This document shows positions 8,295 to 16,849 of a DNA stretch of 64,000 nt, piece after piece (the stretch's first letter is position 1; each line of letters opens with the position of its first letter). The DNA is taken from assembly GCF_014656475.1 (NCBI RefSeq), contig NZ_BNCM01000011.1:62001-126000 (forward strand), in the 5' to 3' direction. The position numbers were made by a program, and so were the translations under genes. Source of the stretch: Sinomonas cellulolyticus (lineage in GTDB: Bacteria; Actinomycetota; Actinomycetes; Actinomycetales; Micrococcaceae). A model generated the notes under the pieces. It saw only the letters and a program-made list of their open reading frames with translations. It was not told the DNA's origin and made no database searches.

Positions 8295-9540
8295 CGGCGT
8301 CGCCCCCGGGGGTGGTGGTGCCGTTGTAGGCCCAGTCGGGGCTGACCTTGACGTACTTGATGGCCTGGCGGAAGTAGGTGTAGGCGATGTTGAGCCCGCC
8401 GTCGGGTCCCTGGTGGATGGAGGGGTAGGAGAACTCCCGGTTCAGCCCGTCGCGGGAGTTGTTGGACAGGCAGTAGCCGTCGCCTACCTCGAGGTTGCGC
8501 CGGATGGGCCAGGTGCGGCCGGAGTCTTCGGAGATCGCGAGGGTCATGGGGGCGCGCGGGGTGCCCCAGAAGGCGGTCCGTCCGGTGGTCTGGCGGGCGG
8601 GCTCGACAGCGGGCGCGCCGGACTCCGGCGCGCCTTCCTCGATGAGGCCGTCGTCGTCGATCTCGTCGTAGAGCGAGAGGCGCCGCTCGGTCGTCTCCTC
8701 TGCGCGGCGGTGGTTGTAGACGAGGGCGAGCCGGCCGTCGGCGAGGGCGGTGAATTGGATGGAGGAGTTGTTGTTCGGCAGCTCGGTCGGAACGGGCTCG
8801 CTCCAGGTGGTGCCCTCGTCGGTGGACCGCGACTCGTAGATGGAATCGGCCCAGCGGCTGCGGTACAGGGCCAGGAGGGACCCGTCGGGGAGGGGCTGGA
8901 TGTCCATGTGGACGCAGCCGAGGCTCCCGGGGACGAGCTGCTCGCGCCACGAGCGGCCGCCGTCGTCGGAGACCATCACGGCGCTGTCGTCGTTGTTGCC
9001 GACCCACTTCTCGCCCGGGGTGGTGAGGCAGCGGAAGATGGGGATGAGCCAGCGGCCGGACGGGAGGATGAGCGGCTGGTGCCGCACGAAGACTCCGCCG
9101 GTCTCGGTGGCCGGGAACAGGGTCTCCACCGGTCCCCACGTCCTGCCGCTGTCGGTCGAGATGCGGCGGCGCACCTCGGCGGTGTCCTGGTTGCCCGCGC
9201 GCTGCGCCGTGTACAGGAGCCAGACGACGTCCCCGCCGGGGGCGAAGAGGATCGGATTCTGCTCGGAGCGCGTGCCGTCATCGGAGAGCTGCTCGGGCTC
9301 CGACCAGTGGTCGCTGCCGGGCTCGAGGGCGGAGAACCACACCGAGATGTCGCCGATCCCCTCCTGGGTGCCGCCGAACCACACGCAGCCCAGGCGCCCG
9401 TCGGGCAGGGTCTGGAGGTTGGCGGCGTGCGACTGCACGGTTGCGGCAGGGAGGTAGGCGAAGGTCGCCCCGTTGGCATGCCGGAGGATCCCATCGCAGG
9501 TGATGGCGCTGTAGGCGCTGTCGATGGCGTTGCTGGTCAT
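8287..9540 (-). CDS. cytoplasmic sialidase-like (Asp-box/BNR) beta-propeller protein
   Basis: 417 residues. Four Asp-box motifs S-x-D-x-G-x-T/S-W are present (STDSGRTW, SDDGGRSW, STDEGTTW, SEDSGRTW), typical of six-bladed sialidase-like propellers (Pfam BNR_2-like). There is no signal peptide, so it acts in the cytoplasm, unlike secreted sialidases. It is translationally coupled to the SDR (8-base overlap) and 7 bases from the aldolase gene, so it is part of the catabolic operon. A hydrolase or lactonase role on a sugar-acid derivative is plausible but unproven; sialidase activity is unlikely in this setting. Confidence 0.85.
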   Translation of the reverse strand: MTSNAIDSAYSAITCDGILRHANGATFAYLPAATVQSHAANLQTLPDGRLGCVWFGGTQEGIGDISVWFSALEPGSDHWSEPEQLSDDGTRSEQNPILFAPGGDVVWLLYTAQRAGNQDTAEVRRRISTDSGRTWGPVETLFPATETGGVFVRHQPLILPSGRWLIPIFRCLTTPGEKWVGNNDDSAVMVSDDGGRSWREQLVPGSLGCVHMDIQPLPDGSLLALYRSRWADSIYESRSTDEGTTWSEPVPTELPNNNSSIQFTALADGRLALVYNHRRAEETTERRLSLYDEIDDDGLIEEGAPESGAPAVEPARQTTGRTAFWGTPRAPMTLAISEDSGRTWPIRRNLEVGDGYCLSNNSRDGLNREFSYPSIHQGPDGGLNIAYTYFRQAIKYVKVSPDWAYNGTTTPGGDADA

Positions 9541-9547
9541 GGCGGTC

Positions 9548-10324
9548 TCAGTCCTGGAGGGTGGCTGCGTCGAGGTGGGCCTTGGCGGCCAGCTCGAGAT
9601 GGGTGAGGTCGGAGGCCACCGTCGCGAAGGTGTACCCCTGCTGGAGCCGCTGGGCCGCTATCGTCCCGGCCGCGGTGTGGATGCCGGCGGCGATGCCAGC
9701 GGCCGCGGCAGCGTCAGCGACGGTGGCGAGGGCCTGATCGAATTCGGCCTGGACGGCGGGATCCCCGGGGAACGCTCCGCCGACGGCGAGGGTGAGGTCG
9801 GACGGGCCGACATAGATGCCGTCGAGGCCAGGAGTCGCGCAGATCTCCTTGACATTCGCCAGGCCCTCGGGGGTTTCGATCATGGCGAAGACCAGCGTCG
9901 CGGCGTCTGCCTCGGCCGGGACGGGCCCGATCCGCAGTGCGGAGCGCATGGGCCCGTAGGAGCGGCGCCCGAGGGGCGGATACTTCGCGGCGGCAACCGC
10001 GGCGGCGGCGTCGTCGGCGCTGTCGATGAGGGGCACGATGACGCCGACGGCGCCGGCGTCGAGTGCCTTGCCGATCGACGTCGGGCTGTTCCCGTCGACC
10101 CGGACGAGGCCAACCGCACGCTGGGAGGCGTCGATGGCCATGAGGCCCTGGAGCATCCCCGAGTAGCCGAGGAGCCCGTGCTGCGCGTCGAGCGCGACGT
10201 AGTCGTAGCCGAGGCGGGCAATCCGCTCGGTGGCGACCGGCGCATCGAGCACGGCCCAATAGCCGATCGCGCGTTCGCGTGCGCGGATCTTCCGCGCAAA
10301 CTCGAGGACCTGAGGTGACGTCAT
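9548..10324 (-). CDS. HpcH/HpaI-family aldolase (class II, metal-dependent)
   Basis: 258 residues with AGGAG 5 bases before the ATG. Family features: YVALDAQHG near residue 42 (base His), LVRVDGNSP (Arg that binds pyruvate carboxylate), the metal ligands in MIETPEGL (Glu) and GPSDL (Asp). The family cleaves 2-keto-3-deoxy acid sugars or 4-hydroxy-2-oxo acids to pyruvate plus an aldehyde. It sits in the middle of the acid-sugar operon and would supply a retro-aldol step. The exact substrate is unknown. Confidence 0.93.
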   Translation of the reverse strand: MTSPQVLEFARKIRARERAIGYWAVLDAPVATERIARLGYDYVALDAQHGLLGYSGMLQGLMAIDASQRAVGLVRVDGNSPTSIGKALDAGAVGVIVPLIDSADDAAAAVAAAKYPPLGRRSYGPMRSALRIGPVPAEADAATLVFAMIETPEGLANVKEICATPGLDGIYVGPSDLTLAVGGAFPGDPAVQAEFDQALATVADAAAAAGIAAGIHTAAGTIAAQRLQQGYTFATVASDLTHLELAAKAHLDAATLQD

Positions 10325-10358
10325 TGTGCTCCTGCTTTCCGTTTCTCGTCTGCTCGGC

Positions 10359-11342
10359 TCAGCGGTTGTAGGCGGGCATCGGTCCGCGCAGCATGGCGCC
10401 GACGCTATCGCACGCTTCGACGACGTCGGCCGGGAGGGGGCCGTTGGCGACCGCGGCGATGTTCGCGCGCAGCTGCTCGGCCTTCGAGCCGCCCAGGAGT
10501 ACCGAGCCGACGCCGTCGCGGTGGGCCAGCCACCGCAGCGACAGCTCAATGAGCGGGATTCCGGCCGCGTCTGCTGTAGCGGAGAGGGCGTCGACGGCTT
10601 CGAAGAGCCGCGGATCCCAGTACCGCTGGGTGTACATCGCAGCGAGCCGCGAGTCGCCGAAGCGCCCCTGGGCCGGCTTCGCCTCGAAGCGGTGCCTGCC
10701 CGTGAGCAGGCCTCCGCCGAGCGGGTTGTAGACCATGGTGTGCACCGCGTGGGCTGCGGCGAACTCGAGGTACTCCTCCTCGACCCGGCGCGCGAGGAGG
10801 TTGTAGAGCTGCTGTGCCACCACCGGACGCGGTGAGCCGACCTTGTCCGCGACGCTGATGAGGTCTGCGATCTGCCAGGCGGCGAAGTTGGAGACGCCCA
10901 AGGCCTTGATCTTGCCTTCGGAGGCCAGCTCGGCGACTGTGCCGAGCGTCTCCTCGATCGAGACCGAGCGGTCCGGCTGGTGGAGGTAGAAGAGGTCGAC
11001 GCTTTCCACGTCGAGGCGCCTGAGGCTGCCTTCGAGCGAGAGCCGCAGGCCCGCCGCCGAGAGCGGCGAGTGGTTCCCGTGGTCGGGGTGCGGCATGCCG
11101 GCCTTCGTGGCCAGGACTACGTCGTCCCTGCGGCCCTTGAGCAGACGGGACAGGATCTCCTCCGTCCTGCCGCCCGCGTAGCCGTTGGCAGTGTCGACCG
11201 CCGTGATGCCGGCGCCGAGCGCCTCGTCGAAGATCACGCGGGCTGTGGCCTCGTCGGCAGTGTCGCCGAAGGTCATGGTGCCGAGGACCAGCTTCGAGAG
11301 GGGAAGCTCCTGCGGGGGAACGGCAGCGGGGTGGTTGCTCAT
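10359..11342 (-). CDS. aldo/keto reductase
   Basis: 327 residues starting at the ATG at 11342 (AGGAC 5 bases upstream). A 22-residue frame extension upstream lacks a ribosome-binding site. The AKR tetrad is present: Asp in AVDTANGY, Tyr of that motif, Lys in LATKAG, His in YLHQPD. It is the first gene of the leftward acid-sugar operon, 34 bases before the aldolase. It may reduce the aldehyde released by the aldolase or open the pathway by oxidising a sugar; both are inference. Confidence 0.92.
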   Translation of the reverse strand: MSNHPAAVPPQELPLSKLVLGTMTFGDTADEATARVIFDEALGAGITAVDTANGYAGGRTEEILSRLLKGRRDDVVLATKAGMPHPDHGNHSPLSAAGLRLSLEGSLRRLDVESVDLFYLHQPDRSVSIEETLGTVAELASEGKIKALGVSNFAAWQIADLISVADKVGSPRPVVAQQLYNLLARRVEEEYLEFAAAHAVHTMVYNPLGGGLLTGRHRFEAKPAQGRFGDSRLAAMYTQRYWDPRLFEAVDALSATADAAGIPLIELSLRWLAHRDGVGSVLLGGSKAEQLRANIAAVANGPLPADVVEACDSVGAMLRGPMPAYNR

Positions 11343-11465
11343 AGTCGTCCTGTCGATGGTGGGGGGATCTGCCGCTCGGAGACTGCGCATCCTGCGCGGA
11401 ACACGCACTAAAGCGTCGTGATCCTCCTTCGGCGATCCGCCTTCGATGCGTCAACTATCCCACTA

Positions 11466-11505
11466 CTGCGCGAATTGAGCAATAGGGGTAGCGTGTTTCG
11501 CGCAG
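11466..11505. promoter_or_regulatory. candidate DeoR operator in the divergent intergenic region
   Basis: Perfect 9-bp arms CTGCGCGAA (11466-11474) and TTCGCGCAG (11497-11505) are 22 bases apart, centred between the divergent aldo/keto reductase and kinase-dehydrogenase genes. The gap runs 11343-11562 and should hold both promoters. Confidence 0.55.
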
Positions 11506-11562
11506 CTATGTCATGCTTGCTGGTGACGCAGCTCTCACGGCGAAATGGAAAGGAGGAGGGAC

Positions 11563-13833
11563 ATGGCCAAGGTCCTCGTCCAGGCGGATGACTTCTCAGG
11601 TGCCGCCGAGGTCGGCCAGCAGTTCAAGGCCCATGGCTTCACCGCGCGGATTGCGCTGACGACGTCGGGGACGCACTTCGACGGGCCGCCCTCCGACGGT
11701 TCCGAGGTCGTCGTGGTGGACACGCACACGCGCAGTGCCTCGCCCACGGCAGCCCGCGCTGCCGTCAGGGCCGCCGTCGCGGGCCTCGGACCAGCACCAG
11801 TGGTCTTCAAGAAGACCGATTCGCTCTGGCGGGGCAACATCGGCCCAGAGCTGTCGGCGCTGGCCGAGCTCGGGTATGGCGTGGTGCTTGCCGGCGCGCT
11901 TCCCGCGATGGGAAGGACCGTCGTGGGAGGCGAGCCCCTCGTGGCCGGCCTCCCCCTCCACGCTTCCGGCCTCTGGAGCGTCGAACCGCGCCGTGCCCCG
12001 GAGGACGTGGGCGAGCTCTTCGCCCAGGACAGCGCCGTCCGGTTCGTGGGGCTCGACACCGTGCGGTCCTCGGGCCTCGCGGAGCGCATCGCGTCCGCCG
12101 TCGATGACGGCGACGCCGCCGTGGTGGTCGTCGACGGCGAGACGGAGGCGGACCTCTCCGCCGTCGTCGAGGCCGTCGCCTCCCTGCGGTTCTCTTCCGG
12201 CCACCGCCCCCTGGCACTCGCCGGCACGGGCCAGCTCGCTGGCCTGCTCGCCCAGCGCCTCGCCAAGGAAGCTGCGCACACCACGCATCCTCGAACCGGC
12301 GCGATGCCAGCCGCTGTGCCGGGCCAGCGCGTCGCGGTGCTCGCGGTCGTCGGCTCCGCCTCGCCGGACGCACGGCAGCAGCTGGCGGGTCTAGCCGCGG
12401 AAGGTGTCGACGTCGTCGAGCTCTCCTCGGACGGGCGGCTGGCGGAAGGGGTGCGCACCTCGCTGGCCCAAGGCCGGTCAGTCGCGGTGACAGTGCCGAT
12501 CGGACCCGTGGATCCAGCCCGCTCAGCGGCCATCGTCGGCAGGCTGGCAGGGCTGGCCCGGGAGGCCCAGCGGGGCCTTCGGACTGATCTCATCCTCACG
12601 GGAGGGGAGACCGCCCGTGAGGTCCTCGACGCGCTCGGAATCGCCTCGCTCGTCCCGCTCACCGCGGTCCAGCACGGCGCTGTGGTCAGCAGAGCCGACG
12701 ATGGGCGGCTCGTCGCGACCAAGCCCGGCAGCTTCGGCGACCAGCATGCCCTCACCCAGCTCTACCGACGCATCCAATCCTCAATCAATCCCACAGATAC
12801 AACGGAGATCCACATGACCCCCGCATACGACGACCGGCCATTCATCGCCGTGACCATGGGCGATGGCGCCGGAATCGGGCCCGAAGTCACGGTCGGCGCC
12901 CTCGTCCACCCGGGCGCCTACACCGACAGCCGCCCCGTGGTGGTCGGAGACGCCCGGAGACTGCGCCTGGCTGCCGAGGCACTCGGCATCGCTGCCGAGA
13001 TCGTCGCGGTCGAGGACGTCGAGGACGCCGAGTTCACCCCTGGCCGCATCAACGTCGTCGATCCGGAGCTCCTCCCCGAAGACCTGCCGTGGGGCGCGGA
13101 GTCGGCGGAGGCCGGCAATGCCGCATACCACTACGTCAGGATCGCGTGCGAGCTGGCGATGGCGGGCAAGGTCCAGGGCATCTGCACGGCACCGCTCAAC
13201 AAGGCCGCGCTGCACCGGGCCGGGCACATCTACCCCGGGCACACCGAACTGCTCGCCCACTTCATGGGCGTCGACGAGGTGTCGATGATGCTCTCGACCC
13301 CAAAGGTCAAGGTCATCCACGTGACCACGCACGTCGGCCTCCTCGACGCGATTCGCAGGATCGAACCGGGGCTCGTCGAGCGGACGGTCCGCCGGGGCGA
13401 CGAGGCTATGAAGCGTGCGGGCGTCGCCCACCCCAGAATCGGCGTCTGTGCGATCAACCCCCACGCGGGCGAGAACGGGCTCTTCGGCTACGGCGAGGAG
13501 GAGGAGAAGATCGTTCCGGCGATCGAGAGGCTCCAGGCCGACGGGATCGATGCCCGCGGTCCGCTTCCCGCGGACACGGCCTTCTTCCTCGCCGGCCGCG
13601 GCGACTACGACCTCATCGTCGCGATGTACCACGACCAGGGGCATGGACCCGTCAAGGTCCTCGGCATCGAGGCGGGGGTCAACATCACCGTCGGGCTCCC
13701 CGTCATCCGCACCTCGGTGGACCACGGCACCGCGTTCGACATCGCCGGGAAGGGCACCGCCGACGTCCGCAGCATGATCGAGGCCCTCCGTCAGGCGGCC
13801 GAGATGTCGCCCCGCCTGGCCCTCCAGAAGTAG
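11563..13833 (+). CDS. DUF1537 four-carbon acid-sugar kinase fused in frame to PdxA2-type 4-phosphate dehydrogenase
   Basis: 756 residues; the ATG has AGGAGGAGGG 2 bases upstream. Residues about 1-410 are a DUF1537 kinase (QADDFSGAAE, KKTDSLWRGN, LTGGETA, KPGSFGD). Residues about 418-756 are a PdxA-family dehydrogenase (TMGDGAGIGPE, NPHAGENGLFG, MYHDQGHGPVK, VDHGTAFDIAG with metal-binding His). In known pathways the kinase makes D-threonate/D-erythronate 4-phosphate and PdxA2 oxidatively decarboxylates it to dihydroxyacetone phosphate, normally as two proteins. Here no stop separates them. The linker codes for SSINPTDTTEIH and carries GGAG 6 bases before an ATG at 12814, so a separate 339-residue PdxA2 could also be made. 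Confidence 0.93.
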   Translation: MAKVLVQADDFSGAAEVGQQFKAHGFTARIALTTSGTHFDGPPSDGSEVVVVDTHTRSASPTAARAAVRAAVAGLGPAPVVFKKTDSLWRGNIGPELSALAELGYGVVLAGALPAMGRTVVGGEPLVAGLPLHASGLWSVEPRRAPEDVGELFAQDSAVRFVGLDTVRSSGLAERIASAVDDGDAAVVVVDGETEADLSAVVEAVASLRFSSGHRPLALAGTGQLAGLLAQRLAKEAAHTTHPRTGAMPAAVPGQRVAVLAVVGSASPDARQQLAGLAAEGVDVVELSSDGRLAEGVRTSLAQGRSVAVTVPIGPVDPARSAAIVGRLAGLAREAQRGLRTDLILTGGETAREVLDALGIASLVPLTAVQHGAVVSRADDGRLVATKPGSFGDQHALTQLYRRIQSSINPTDTTEIHMTPAYDDRPFIAVTMGDGAGIGPEVTVGALVHPGAYTDSRPVVVGDARRLRLAAEALGIAAEIVAVEDVEDAEFTPGRINVVDPELLPEDLPWGAESAEAGNAAYHYVRIACELAMAGKVQGICTAPLNKAALHRAGHIYPGHTELLAHFMGVDEVSMMLSTPKVKVIHVTTHVGLLDAIRRIEPGLVERTVRRGDEAMKRAGVAHPRIGVCAINPHAGENGLFGYGEEEEKIVPAIERLQADGIDARGPLPADTAFFLAGRGDYDLIVAMYHDQGHGPVKVLGIEAGVNITVGLPVIRTSVDHGTAFDIAGKGTADVRSMIEALRQAAEMSPRLALQK

Positions 13834-13886
13834 ACAGACCTCTCCCTACAACTCTTCTCCCTACAACGAAGTAGAAGGTACCAAGC

Positions 13887-15230
13887 ATGTCCAACGTCAT
13901 GACCCCCACCCCCGAGCAGCGGACCATGTGGGTCCGCCGGGCCATCGTCGCCGGCGTCATCGGCACGACCATCGAGTGGTATGACTTCGTGCTGTTCGGC
14001 ACGGCGTCCGCCCTCGTGTTCAACACCCTCTTCTTCCCGAAGTTCGACCCGCTCATCGGCACGGCCGCCGCCCTCACCACCACCGCCATCGGATACTTCT
14101 TCCGCCCCCTCGGCGGATTCGTGTTCGGCGCCCTCGGCGACAGGATCGGCCGCAAGAACGTGCTCGCCGCGACCCTGGTCCTCATGGGCCTCTCCACAGC
14201 CCTCATCGGGGTGCTCCCCACCTACGCCCAGGCAGGCATCTGGGCTCCGGTCCTGATGCTCCTCCTCCGCATCCTGCAGGGGATCGGGGCGGGCGCCGAG
14301 TTCGGAGGTGCCCAGGTCATGGTCTCCGAGCACGCGAGCAAGAAGCGCCAGGGCCTCCTCACCAGCCTCCCCGGCGCGGGCCTGGCCCTGGGCATCATGC
14401 TGGGCACCTCCTTCTACTCCCTCCTCGACTTCATGCCCAAGGACCAGTTCATGGCGTGGGGGTGGCGCCTTCCGTTCCTCGCCAGCGTGATCGGGATCGC
14501 GATCGGCCTCTTCATCCGGATGCGCGTCATGGAGTCCCCCGAGTTCCTGGCCGTCACCCGCACCAAGGAGCGGCCCAAGAGCCCGATCAAGGAGGTCTTC
14601 GCCTCCCACACGCGCAACTGGTTCGTGTCCATGTTCGCCTGCTTCGCCGAGAACGCGACCACCAACCTCGTCAAGACCTTCGTCCTGGCCTACGCGGCAA
14701 CCTTCCTCCACCTCGACAAGAGCGTGGGGCTCAACGGCCTCTTCGTCGCCTCGCTCGTAAGCCTGTTCACGTACCCGCTCTTCGGATGGCTGGGTGACCG
14801 CCTCGGCATCGCCCGGGTCTACATCGGCTCCGCCATCGGGGTGGCGCTGTTCATCTTCCCGATGTTCTGGATGATCAACACCAAGTCGGTGCCAATGGTC
14901 ATCATCGCCATCGTTCTCACTTACGCCATCGTCGTCCGCGGCATGTCCGCCACCCAGGGCGCGTATCTGGCCAACCTCTTCCCGGCGCGCATCCGCTTCA
15001 CTGGCCTCGCCTCCTCCCGCGAAGTGGGCAGCGCCATCTCCGGCGGCCTCGGCCCCGTCCTGGCCACCCTCCTGCTGGCGGCGACCCATTCGTACTGGCC
15101 CGTCGCGCTCTACATGATCAGCCAGGCCGCCATCACCATCGCAGCGGTCTGGATCGGCCCGAGCAGGCGTCGCACTGTCGACCTTGACGAGACCACCGAA
15201 CCCGCCTCCCACCCAGCAACCGCCCAGTAG
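13887..15230 (+). CDS. MHS-family (metabolite:H+ symporter) MFS transporter, probable acid-sugar importer
   Basis: 447 residues, 12 TM segments. The N-terminus carries the MHS signature TTIEWYDFVLFG and motif A is LGDRIGRKN. It lies 53 bases after the kinase-dehydrogenase stop on the same strand and ends at a strong terminator. MHS transporters import small carboxylates with protons. Co-transcription with the kinase suggests it imports the acid sugar (for example erythronate or threonate); substrate is inferred from position. Confidence 0.93.
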   Translation: MSNVMTPTPEQRTMWVRRAIVAGVIGTTIEWYDFVLFGTASALVFNTLFFPKFDPLIGTAAALTTTAIGYFFRPLGGFVFGALGDRIGRKNVLAATLVLMGLSTALIGVLPTYAQAGIWAPVLMLLLRILQGIGAGAEFGGAQVMVSEHASKKRQGLLTSLPGAGLALGIMLGTSFYSLLDFMPKDQFMAWGWRLPFLASVIGIAIGLFIRMRVMESPEFLAVTRTKERPKSPIKEVFASHTRNWFVSMFACFAENATTNLVKTFVLAYAATFLHLDKSVGLNGLFVASLVSLFTYPLFGWLGDRLGIARVYIGSAIGVALFIFPMFWMINTKSVPMVIIAIVLTYAIVVRGMSATQGAYLANLFPARIRFTGLASSREVGSAISGGLGPVLATLLLAATHSYWPVALYMISQAAITIAAVWIGPSRRRTVDLDETTEPASHPATAQ

Positions 15231-15249
15231 CGCCTCCCCACAGAGGCTG

Positions 15250-15289
15250 AGCGTCCCACGGACAGGCCAGGCACTGTCCGTGGGACGCT
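15250..15289 (+). terminator. terminator after the acid-sugar transporter
   Basis: A perfect 16-bp stem (15250-15265 with 15274-15289) and an 8-base loop, followed by a short T-containing tail. It also lies next to the stop of the convergent gene at 15307, so it may act in both directions. Confidence 0.85.
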
Positions 15290-15306
15290 TCGTCGTTCGG
15301 CACGAG

Positions 15307-16164
15307 TCACCCGCCGCCGGGCCCGCGAACCGCAACGATGGGGATGTCGAGTCGCCGGCCGAGCCGCTCCCAGTGGTCGCTGGGCGCGCCGGCGAAGCGG
15401 GCGGCCAGCTCGTGAGCCGTTCGCCCCACGTGGACGGCGAGCCGTTCGGCGAACGCTGGCTCGAGGGCGGCGACGGCCACGAAACCATCGGCCGTCCGGT
15501 ACACGGCGTACCCCGGCAGGCCCCCGGCGAGGAGACCCCCGGGTGAGGTGAGGCCGAAGCGGACGGGGCCAGCGGCATCGTGCGCTGCCTCCTCGAGGAC
15601 AACGCGGACATGGCTCTCACCGCCCCGCTCGCGCGCACGGAGGGCCAGCAGAGCTGCGCTCACGGCGCGCTCGGCGCCGAGGAGGTCCACGACCGGGACG
15701 CGCGGGAGGGCAGGCGGGGCAAGCGTGCCGTGGGCGGCCTGATAGGTGAGGTCGTGACCCGGGTGCTCCGCGGCCTCGCCCGCGTGACCCACGATCTCGA
15801 CGTGGGCGAGGCCGTGGCGACGCACCGCGTCGGAAAGTCCGAGGCGGGCGAGCGCAGAGGGCCGCATTGCCGTGAGGAGCAGGTCCGCGTCGGCGAGCAG
15901 CGCGTCGAGCCGAGCACCGCCGTCGTGCTCCTTGAGGTCCAGGGCGACCACCCTCTGCCGCTCGACGAGCTGCCGGTACCAGCCGGGTGCACCGGCCGCG
16001 AGGGGATCGCCCTGCGGCGGCTCGACCTTGGTAACCGCCGCGCCGAGCGCTGCCAGACGGGCTGCGGCGAGCGGGCCGGGGATGTTGACGGCGAGGCTCA
16101 CCACCGCCGTTCCGGTCAGGGGGCCAGGCTCATCCGTGATGCTGTGCGGCATGCTGCACAGCAT
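15307..16164 (-). CDS. short CoA-transferase/racemase family III (CaiB/AMACR-like) protein
   Basis: 285 residues from the ATG at 16164, or 281 from the one at 16152; neither has a clear ribosome-binding site. The family N-terminal region is present (VVSLAVNIPGPLAAARLAALGAAVTKVEPPQGD) and PGHDLTYQAAHG carries the conserved Asp, in the form seen in alpha-methylacyl-CoA racemase. The usual length is 360-410, so the C-terminal small domain is abbreviated: it ends soon after the PGYAVYRTADGF strand. It stands alone and its substrate is unknown. It may be a reduced or degenerate member. Confidence 0.8.
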   Translation of the reverse strand: MLCSMPHSITDEPGPLTGTAVVSLAVNIPGPLAAARLAALGAAVTKVEPPQGDPLAAGAPGWYRQLVERQRVVALDLKEHDGGARLDALLADADLLLTAMRPSALARLGLSDAVRRHGLAHVEIVGHAGEAAEHPGHDLTYQAAHGTLAPPALPRVPVVDLLGAERAVSAALLALRARERGGESHVRVVLEEAAHDAAGPVRFGLTSPGGLLAGGLPGYAVYRTADGFVAVAALEPAFAERLAVHVGRTAHELAARFAGAPSDHWERLGRRLDIPIVAVRGPGGG

Positions 16165-16169
16165 GCCGC
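16146..16169. promoter_or_regulatory. 11-bp perfect inverted repeat over the start codons of the CaiB-like gene
   Basis: Arms 16146-16156 and 16159-16169 are separated by 2 bases and contain both candidate ATG codons. In mRNA it would hide the start in a hairpin; as DNA it could be an operator. Confidence 0.4.
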
Positions 16170-16284
16170 ACTCAGGCACCCGAAGCCGACATAGGGGCCA
16201 GGCGCAGCGACGGGCCGGCCGGGCACAGGCACGCTGGGTCGAAGTGCCCTGTTTCGGTGCGCGGACCGCCGCTAGCCTGTGGCC

Positions 16285-16785
16285 ATGGGCGAGATCCGGG
16301 AGCACGGTGCGGGGTCGGCGGGGATCGTTGTCGGCGTGGACGGTTCGCCGCTCTCGGTCGAGGCGCTCAGGTGGGCGGCTCGTCTCGCCGCGGGAATCGG
16401 CGGCCAGATCACCGCCGTCATGGCCTGGGAGTACCCGGCCAATGCCGTCATGGGGTCGTTTCCGGGAGCGGAATGGGACCCTGAGCAGGATGCAGAGCAA
16501 CGCCTCCATTCGGCCGCCCGCGAGGCATTCGGGGACCCGCTGCCGGAGGGACTCTCCTTGGAGACGGTCCAGGGCCCGGCAAGGCACGTACTGCTCGAGC
16601 GCAGCCGGGACGCCGAACTGCTCGTGCTCGGCTCCCGGGGACTCGGCGGCTTCAGGGGAATGCTGCTGGGATCGGTGAGCGCGGCCTGCGCCGAACACGC
16701 GACCTGCCCGGTCTTGGTCCTGCACGGCTCAGGTCCGGCAGGAGCGGCCACTGATCCCGCGGCGGCTCAGGCGGACGCTGTCTAG
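16285..16785 (+). CDS. universal stress protein (UspA family)
   Basis: 166 residues from the ATG at 16285; a GTG two codons earlier (16279) is an alternative, neither with a strong Shine-Dalgarno. It is a single Usp domain: IVVGVDGSPLSVEAL at the first strand, and the ATP-binding motif G-x2-G-x9-G-S in GSRGLGGF...GS near the end. Family members bind ATP and respond to starvation or oxygen limitation. It is divergent from the CaiB-like gene and monocistronic. Confidence 0.9.
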   Translation: MGEIREHGAGSAGIVVGVDGSPLSVEALRWAARLAAGIGGQITAVMAWEYPANAVMGSFPGAEWDPEQDAEQRLHSAAREAFGDPLPEGLSLETVQGPARHVLLERSRDAELLVLGSRGLGGFRGMLLGSVSAACAEHATCPVLVLHGSGPAGAATDPAAAQADAV

Positions 16786-16849
16786 GAGCCCCGTCGGCGC
16801 CGTCAGGAACGCGAAGGCGGCGACCTTGACCTGATCGCGGGGCGGGGGT

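Noticed and set aside
11545..11562. ATG at 11545 as the start of the kinase-dehydrogenase
   Set aside because: It lies upstream of the AGGAGGAGGG ribosome site, which must serve the ATG at 11563.
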